In this document: positions 59,600 to 64,000 of the stretch, one piece after another
Position numbering within the stretch: position 1 is the stretch's first letter
How the letters are laid out: each line of letters starts with the position of its first letter
From: Chitinophaga sp. 180180018-3
GTDB lineage: Bacteria; Bacteroidota; Bacteroidia; Chitinophagales; Chitinophagaceae
DNA length: 64,000 bases
Direction of reading: 5' to 3'
NCBI RefSeq assembly: GCF_037893185.1
Contig: NZ_CP140772.1
Span: 4,650,001 to 4,714,000, forward strand
The notes under the pieces: model-generated
The model's input: only the letters and a program-made list of their open reading frames with translations
The model's database searches: none
What the model was told of the DNA's origin: nothing
Translations under genes and position numbers: made by a program

Positions 59600-60994
59600 T
59601 TATGGACATCGATGTCCTTTAGTATTATTTTTATCAAATTGCTGAGCGCGTAATAAAATATTATTTGCTTCAACGGGATTACCTTGCTTAAAATAAGTCC
59701 ACCAGTTTGTAGATTGCAATCCTCCATATGAAAGGGCTTGCGCATCTTCCCAACTTAAATCAGGGAATAAAGACTGAAGTGCCTCTGACATGTTATTTAT
59801 ATAATTAGACACCATAATGTTATGCTGAAATGCTTCATTCCATACTAATGGATCATTGGTAATGGTTTTCCTGGCGTCAAAAATTCCATGCAACATTTCA
59901 TGTAGTGCCGAAGCCACTATCAATTCTTTTGAAGAATGGGAAAGTTGATCTGTATTAAATACGATATCTATATAATAAAGGCTCTCGAGATGAGTTTTGG
60001 CCATAAATTGATCTCCATATGATCCCTGATCGAATACAATTGTATATTCTCCGTTACCCCCAAATATCATATTGAACGTTGAGGTTATGATATCTTTCAT
60101 ATTGTTAGATAGTACCTGATTCACTGCCCATTGGAAACAAGGATCAGTCAGGCTAGGAGCAATCAATACTGTATCCAATTTGTAGTTGCCACCGCCGCCG
60201 CCACCCAGAGAACCACCGCCACCACCAACACCACCTGGTGCAGGGTTATTCGGGTTGGCTGGTGGCGGCAAAGGAGCAATCTCATCTCCGGTGCAATATA
60301 CATCCCATCCATTCCAGCCTGAATACCACGTAGTATTGGGGCAATTGGGGTTGTAAGGTATACCACAATCAATTATTTTAGTTGATGTTCCTTGCCCTCT
60401 CGTATACACAACCGTCTGCACGCCGTCGCAATAGCCAACCCAAGTACAGGTACTGTAATACAAACAGCCTTCTACATTCGCGCCTGTTGGATTCTGAATA
60501 TTTTTTCCATTGCTGTAGCTCTGATATATCCCAGAATGGCTGCCTAGTCTGTTAAATAGTAATTTCCCGGTAAATGGACCGGATGCGTCTTTTAATTCAC
60601 TTGCATCAATTCGGCTGGCTGTGTAATACTCAAATTTACCATTGGCAAGACGCGCAACCAAAAATCTCTTCTCATTCGACTCTACCTTTCTATTCATCGA
60701 AATTCTTCCACTTGCTACCTCTGGATTCAGCGGAATATAATAAACTTTGCCTCCAGCTTCAGTACCAAGGGTAATTTGATTCCACATAGGCCTCCAAATA
60801 ATGAATAACGAATCGTTAATTTTGGAGCTAATCATTTTGAATGACGACTTGTAATAATTTGACTTAATCAATTCTACATCTATAGCTTCAGAAGGAATTT
60901 TACTATCACTACTCTTCTTATTACAACTATTGAAGATTACTAAACTAGTTATGATCAAGATAACAAACAAAATAGCCTTATTAAACAGATTCAT
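59600..60994 (-). CDS. Lipoprotein with HEMLH zinc-metalloprotease-like motif
   Basis: Lipoprotein of 464 aa (signal with lipobox VIFNSC, Cys24). The first 240 residues are novel and hold six or more cysteines (C177, C183, C189, C210, C218, C234). A Pro/Gly-rich linker spans about 240-270 (PLPPPANPNNPAPGG...GGGGGG). The C-terminal domain has HEMLH at 365-369 inside ASALHEMLHGIFD, and Glu387 in WNEAFQH may be the third ligand, as in gluzincin-type metalloproteases. Substrate unknown. It ends in NTKGHRCP. First gene of a two-gene minus-strand unit with the secreted 164-aa protein. Confidence 0.75.
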   Translation of the reverse strand: MNLFNKAILFVILIITSLVIFNSCNKKSSDSKIPSEAIDVELIKSNYYKSSFKMISSKINDSLFIIWRPMWNQITLGTEAGGKVYYIPLNPEVASGRISMNRKVESNEKRFLVARLANGKFEYYTASRIDASELKDASGPFTGKLLFNRLGSHSGIYQSYSNGKNIQNPTGANVEGCLYYSTCTWVGYCDGVQTVVYTRGQGTSTKIIDCGIPYNPNCPNTTWYSGWNGWDVYCTGDEIAPLPPPANPNNPAPGGVGGGGGSLGGGGGGNYKLDTVLIAPSLTDPCFQWAVNQVLSNNMKDIITSTFNMIFGGNGEYTIVFDQGSYGDQFMAKTHLESLYYIDIVFNTDQLSHSSKELIVASALHEMLHGIFDARKTITNDPLVWNEAFQHNIMVSNYINNMSEALQSLFPDLSWEDAQALSYGGLQSTNWWTYFKQGNPVEANNILLRAQQFDKNNTKGHRCP

Positions 60995-61574
60995 AGCCAG
61001 AGATTATTTAGGTACTTGCTATATGAAACTCAGGACAAACAATTAAAGTGGGTTGATTCTTAAATTGATCTACAATACTTATGATAATTTTGTAAAAGGG
61101 CCATCACATATCACTCTGTTGTGAAGATAATTATTTTTTTGAATTTCACTAACACTCTAATTCAATTACAATACATCTCCAAGTTTACACCAGACTTTTT
61201 ATGCCAATAACATTACCTATAAATGAGTGTGAGGGATAGTCCCTTTCGTGCACTACCAACGTTAAAATACTATCAAAATCACCTTTCTCATGAACATCGT
61301 ATTCATTTCCAAATGTGTACAACTCACTATTTCCCAATCAATTGAGCATCCATCCTATATCCCTCATATACTCATCCTCATATCATCCTCATATCATCCT
61401 CTAAGGAGCCTATACCTTATCCAGTTTCAGCGAGCGCCAAAACCAGTCTCAGCCAGCCCCAAAACCAATACTATTTTGCTCCGAAAACATAATCTCCCGA
61501 AACATACTCCTATCTTCTTAATCTCAAAAAATGAAGCATCTGACAAAATGCAAGCCGCTGTGATCTCTCCAAAT
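60995..61574. other. AT-rich gene-free gap with tandem repeats
   Basis: About 580 bp with no gene I can support. It is AT-rich, with runs of A or T, and holds two short tandem repeats: CATCCTCATAT repeated 2.6 times at 61373-61401, and a 22-bp unit twice at 61421-61464 (three mismatches). It would contain the promoter of the HEMLH gene on its left side and the 3' end of the hydrolase transcript on its right side. No hairpin terminator is clear. Confidence 0.5.
61373..61464. repeat. Two short tandem repeats in the AT-rich gap
   Basis: The first is 11 bp (CATCCTCATAT) in 2.6 copies at 61373-61401. The second is 22 bp in two copies at 61421-61464, sharing CCAGT-TCAGC-AGC-CCAAAA with three mismatches. 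They are directly before the 3' end of the convergent hydrolase and have no coding pattern. Confidence 0.6.
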
Positions 61575-62483
61575 TCACCTACGGCCACCCGAAAAAATTA
61601 TGCTGAGATTAGCATTAACCACATCAACCGCAAAATCAACTCTCCGTTTCAACACCTTATCACTGCCGGCTTTATCGACTATTTCCGCATATTGCCTAAC
61701 GATAGCATTAATCACCAGTGGCGGGTTATCTTCAAAAATAAAATGACCACATCCATATGCCATAATACCTTTGCGATTAGCCGCCATACCCGCAAACTCC
61801 CGATGGCACCTTTTCCAGTCTGTTGTATCTTTTACATCTGAAAATGGTGTATGCTCTGATACAAAATCTACTACAGGAATGCTTTCCGGGAAAACAATAT
61901 TTCTTATAAAATTGATATTATTGCTAAAATCTGCTCCCTGATAGTAAGACCCAGGGGTGGCGGTCTTTATACTGTCGTTATTATGTGCATCAATTAATTG
62001 CTGTGTAGTGGCTAGCCTGTCCGCATCATAAAAGCAACTGGTGGTAGCGTCAATGAGTACAGCTGCTTTAACTTTATCAGGATGCCGGGATGCATAGAGT
62101 GTAGCATATAAGCCCCCCTGAGAGTGGGCTACCAACATCATATTGCCATCATAACCTAATTTTTGCAATCCGGTTTCTAACCCTTTGATACCATTTAAGA
62201 TACCATGTTTATTTACATCAAAAGTACTTTTACCAAAACCGGTTCTGTCGTAGGTGATTAATGTCGCAGCTGTTACATCTGCAATGGGTTTCAGTATGTT
62301 TTTCCAGGTCGTTGCGTCCTCTCCTCCACCTGCTTCAAAAAGTATAGGTATTCCTTTTCCTTTAATAATATGAAAATGCAGTTTATATCCGCCAACATCC
62401 ACCAATGTGTCGATCGTCTGAAATTGGCCATAGGTAACGTTAAAGAAGATTAAAGCTAAAACGGGATGTAAAATGAATTTCAT
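61575..62483 (-). CDS. Secreted alpha/beta hydrolase
   Basis: Hydrolase of 302 aa with a signal peptide (MKFILHPVLALIFFNVTYGQ). The fold marks are IPILFEAGGGED for the oxyanion loop, VAHSQGGLYA for the Ser elbow, KAAVLIDATTSCFYDADR, and YGCGHFIFEDNPPLVINAIV for the catalytic His. A probable lipase/esterase acting in the periplasm; the substrate is not readable. It lies 29 bp after the GlxA gene and on the same strand, so that regulator and this gene are likely one unit. Confidence 0.9.
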   Translation of the reverse strand: MKFILHPVLALIFFNVTYGQFQTIDTLVDVGGYKLHFHIIKGKGIPILFEAGGGEDATTWKNILKPIADVTAATLITYDRTGFGKSTFDVNKHGILNGIKGLETGLQKLGYDGNMMLVAHSQGGLYATLYASRHPDKVKAAVLIDATTSCFYDADRLATTQQLIDAHNNDSIKTATPGSYYQGADFSNNINFIRNIVFPESIPVVDFVSEHTPFSDVKDTTDWKRCHREFAGMAANRKGIMAYGCGHFIFEDNPPLVINAIVRQYAEIVDKAGSDKVLKRRVDFAVDVVNANLSIIFSGGRR

Positions 62484-62512
62484 TATACCAAATTAATCTG
62501 TAAAAAATCCCC

Positions 62513-63505
62513 TCAATCCTCCTCCTCCACCAACACCTGCCTGTTATACTTATTCCTATACTCCAGCGGCGTCAACCCCGTCACCTTCTTAAAAATAGTC
62601 CTGAACGTTTTCGTATCTGCATAACCGATATCATAAATCACTTCATTCACATTCTTACTGCTCGTTTCAAAATCCCTCTTCGCCGCTTCTATTTTAATAC
62701 GCTGTATATACTCCACTACCGTGTTACCGGTCGATTTCTTAAACCTGCGCTCAAATGTACGCCGCCCGATTGCTGTGAGCTCCGACAACTGATCCACGGT
62801 GATCCGCTCCTGGTAACTGGATTCTATGAACTCCTGCGCTTTGAGAATAGAGGCATCGTTATGACTTTTCTGAGCTTCGAAAATAATGAAAGGCGACTGG
62901 CTTTGCCGGTCGATGTCGATGGCATAAGCTTTAGCTGTGGCGATGGCAATGTCGCGCCCCGCAAGTTTTTCTACCAGGTACAGGATGAGGTTAAGATAAG
63001 AATAGGCGCCACCACTGGTATAGATGCGGTCTTCTTCAGTGATCACCCTGTCGTCCATGAGATGTACCTGCGGATACATAGCCCTGAACTGGCGGGCAAA
63101 TTTCCAGTGTGTGGCACAGGGTTTTCCATCCAGCAAACCCGTTGCTGCAAGGAAAAAGGCGCCGAGGCACAAACTGGCGATGGAGGCGCCATTGTTGTAT
63201 TGTTTTTTTATCCACGGCAGGAATGCCTGGTTCAGTTCCACTGCGTTGGCCTGGTCGCCATGCAGGGCCGGAATAACGATCAAATCCGTTTTTGCCAGAT
63301 CTTTTATCTGCACCTGCGGACTGATGGAAAACAAATGGTTCCGCTGGCTGATCTCTGGTTGCAGTCCTACCAATTGCACTTCAAACAAAGGCGTCCGCCC
63401 TTTTTCCGCAAGGAAATTATTCAGATCGGAAAAGATCTGATAGCTGCCCTCGATGTTTACTAAACTGGTGTGCCCCAAAGGTACCAGGATGGAAATATGT
63501 ATCAT
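62513..63505 (-). CDS. GlxA-family transcriptional regulator (second copy)
   Basis: Regulator of 330 aa with a DJ-1/PfpI domain (ASLCLGAFFLAATGLLDGKPCATHW, Cys at the elbow; acidic TEEDRIYTSGG) and an AraC domain (ITVDQLSELTAIGRRTFERRFKKSTGNTVVEYIQRIKIEAAKRDFE, then VNEVIYDIGYADTKTFRTIFKKVTGLTPLEYRNKY). Parallel in layout to the copy at 45785 but a different sequence. It probably controls the hydrolase downstream and the divergent VOC gene, 122 bp away. Confidence 0.92.
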   Translation of the reverse strand: MIHISILVPLGHTSLVNIEGSYQIFSDLNNFLAEKGRTPLFEVQLVGLQPEISQRNHLFSISPQVQIKDLAKTDLIVIPALHGDQANAVELNQAFLPWIKKQYNNGASIASLCLGAFFLAATGLLDGKPCATHWKFARQFRAMYPQVHLMDDRVITEEDRIYTSGGAYSYLNLILYLVEKLAGRDIAIATAKAYAIDIDRQSQSPFIIFEAQKSHNDASILKAQEFIESSYQERITVDQLSELTAIGRRTFERRFKKSTGNTVVEYIQRIKIEAAKRDFETSSKNVNEVIYDIGYADTKTFRTIFKKVTGLTPLEYRNKYNRQVLVEEED

Positions 63506-63627
63506 ATCTCGGAAAATTATTCATATAATGCCGCAATCAACCTGCGAATTGTCGCTATCTACCCCTGTATATGTCAATGCGCCTTACGACTTTTGCGATA
63601 TAAAGTATATCAAAAACCCGCTTACGC

Positions 63628-64000
63628 ATGAGCATCATCCACACCTATCTTACATTCAACGGCAATTGCCGGGAGGCGATGACCTTTTACCGCGACTGCC
63701 TGGGTGGAGAGCTCGTGATGCAAACTATCGGAGAAACGCCCATGGCGGCGGATATTCCACCGTATATGAAATCCCTGGTATTGCATTCCTCACTTACGAA
63801 AGGCTCCCTGGTATTAACCGGATCGGATATGGTCCCTGAAATGGGGCTGACCAACGGGAATACGGTATCCATGTTGCTCAATTGTACTACGGAAGATGAA
63901 GCCCGGCGCTGTTACTCCCTGCTGTCGCGCGATGGCGAAGCTACCTATCCCCTCGCCAGCACCTTCTGGGGAGCGTTGTTTGGTACGCTCACCGATAAAT
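63628..64000 (+). CDS. VOC-family (PhnB-like) protein, cut by the window end
   Basis: The frame from the ATG at 63628 stays open to the window end (124 residues seen), so the gene is 3'-partial. The start MSIIHTYLTFNGNCREAMTFYRDCLGGELVMQTIGETPM is that of the PhnB/glyoxalase-like group of the VOC fold, and PEMGLTNGNTVSMLLNCTTEDEARRCYSLLSRDGEATYPLASTFWGALFGTLTDK matches its second half. PhnB-like proteins may bind antibiotics or small metabolites; the function here is unknown. Divergent from the second GlxA regulator, which may control it. Confidence 0.85.
   Translation, partial: MSIIHTYLTFNGNCREAMTFYRDCLGGELVMQTIGETPMAADIPPYMKSLVLHSSLTKGSLVLTGSDMVPEMGLTNGNTVSMLLNCTTEDEARRCYSLLSRDGEATYPLASTFWGALFGTLTDK

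Noticed and set aside
61290..61841. Open frame of 183 aa on the + strand
   Set aside because: Its second half is antisense to the end of the well-supported hydrolase gene, its first half lies in AT-rich repeat sequence, and the protein looks random with no domain or signal.
63577..63596. Possible third YafY-type site before the VOC gene
   Set aside because: CCCCTGTATATGTCAATGC shares CCCCTG and TGTCAATGC with the RidA site, but the left TGACA half and the spacer length are missing, so it was not counted.
63453..63839. Open frame of 128 aa on the + strand
   Set aside because: It overlaps the GlxA start and is in another frame than the VOC gene at 63628, which has clear family sequence.
1..64000. 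tRNA, rRNA, CRISPR, transposase or phage genes
   Set aside because: None could be recognised; the repeats seen are single hairpins, not CRISPR units, and no integrase or transposase frame exists.

Overview
The window reads as chromosomal DNA of a Bacteroidota member, most likely a Chitinophaga-like Chitinophagaceae. Evidence: two complete ECF sigma / FecR anti-sigma / SusC / SusD units, DUF4974-type FecR C-termini, many lipoproteins, -7 boxes of the TAnnTTTG type, and no clear Shine-Dalgarno sequences. I saw no tRNA, rRNA, CRISPR array, insertion sequence or phage gene.

Layout. 0-3 kb: 3' part of a TerD-like stress protein gene, converging on xseB-xseA (exonuclease VII). 3.1-11.4 kb: polysaccharide-utilisation unit 1 on the + strand (sigma, FecR, SusC, SusD, secreted metallophosphoesterase). 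11.5-20 kb: AraC regulator and DHA2 exporter, DUF4846 protein, lgt, MBL-fold hydrolase, Crp/Fnr regulator with alpha/beta hydrolase, DUF4349 lipoprotein, a short AraC protein. 20.2-25.2 kb: a TetR repressor and a tripartite efflux operon (HlyD/EmrA, EmrB, TolC) sharing operator-like palindromes. 25.2-28.9 kb: a minus-strand envelope operon (aryl-sulfotransferase-like propeller lipoprotein, TsdA-like dihaem cytochrome, exported Gfo/Idh/MocA oxidoreductase, zinc-ribbon protein), divergent from a large lipoprotein hydrolase with a Cys nucleophile elbow. 31.8-38.9 kb: utilisation unit 2 on the minus strand. 39-45 kb: housekeeping and peptide/sugar enzymes (YhcH, SGNH hydrolase, ABC ATPase, M19 dipeptidase, RidA, YXWGXW protein) separated by a family of long hairpin repeats. 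45-57.8 kb: many small regulator-target pairs (DinB, GlxA, LysR-MFS, TetR-FAD monooxygenase, MscS, GNAT, GH2 glycosidase, YafY-RidA). 58-61.6 kb: an AT-richer stretch with an orphan protein and a lipoprotein carrying HEMLH plus its secreted neighbour. 61.6-64 kb: alpha/beta hydrolase, second GlxA regulator, and a VOC/PhnB-like gene cut by the window end.

The strongest regulatory readings are: (1) a TetR circuit in which one operator lies in the repressor promoter and two identical 23-bp copies lie before the efflux operon; (2) TGACA-N6-TGTCA sites at nearly the same distance before a DinB gene and a RidA gene 10 kb apart, next to a YafY/WYL regulator; (3) two abutting palindromes between a TetR gene and a FAD monooxygenase; (4) multi-copy hairpins with perfect or near-perfect arms of up to 44 bp at gene ends. 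The most system-like gene set without an obvious known role is the 25-29 kb envelope redox operon; the HEMLH lipoprotein pair is second.
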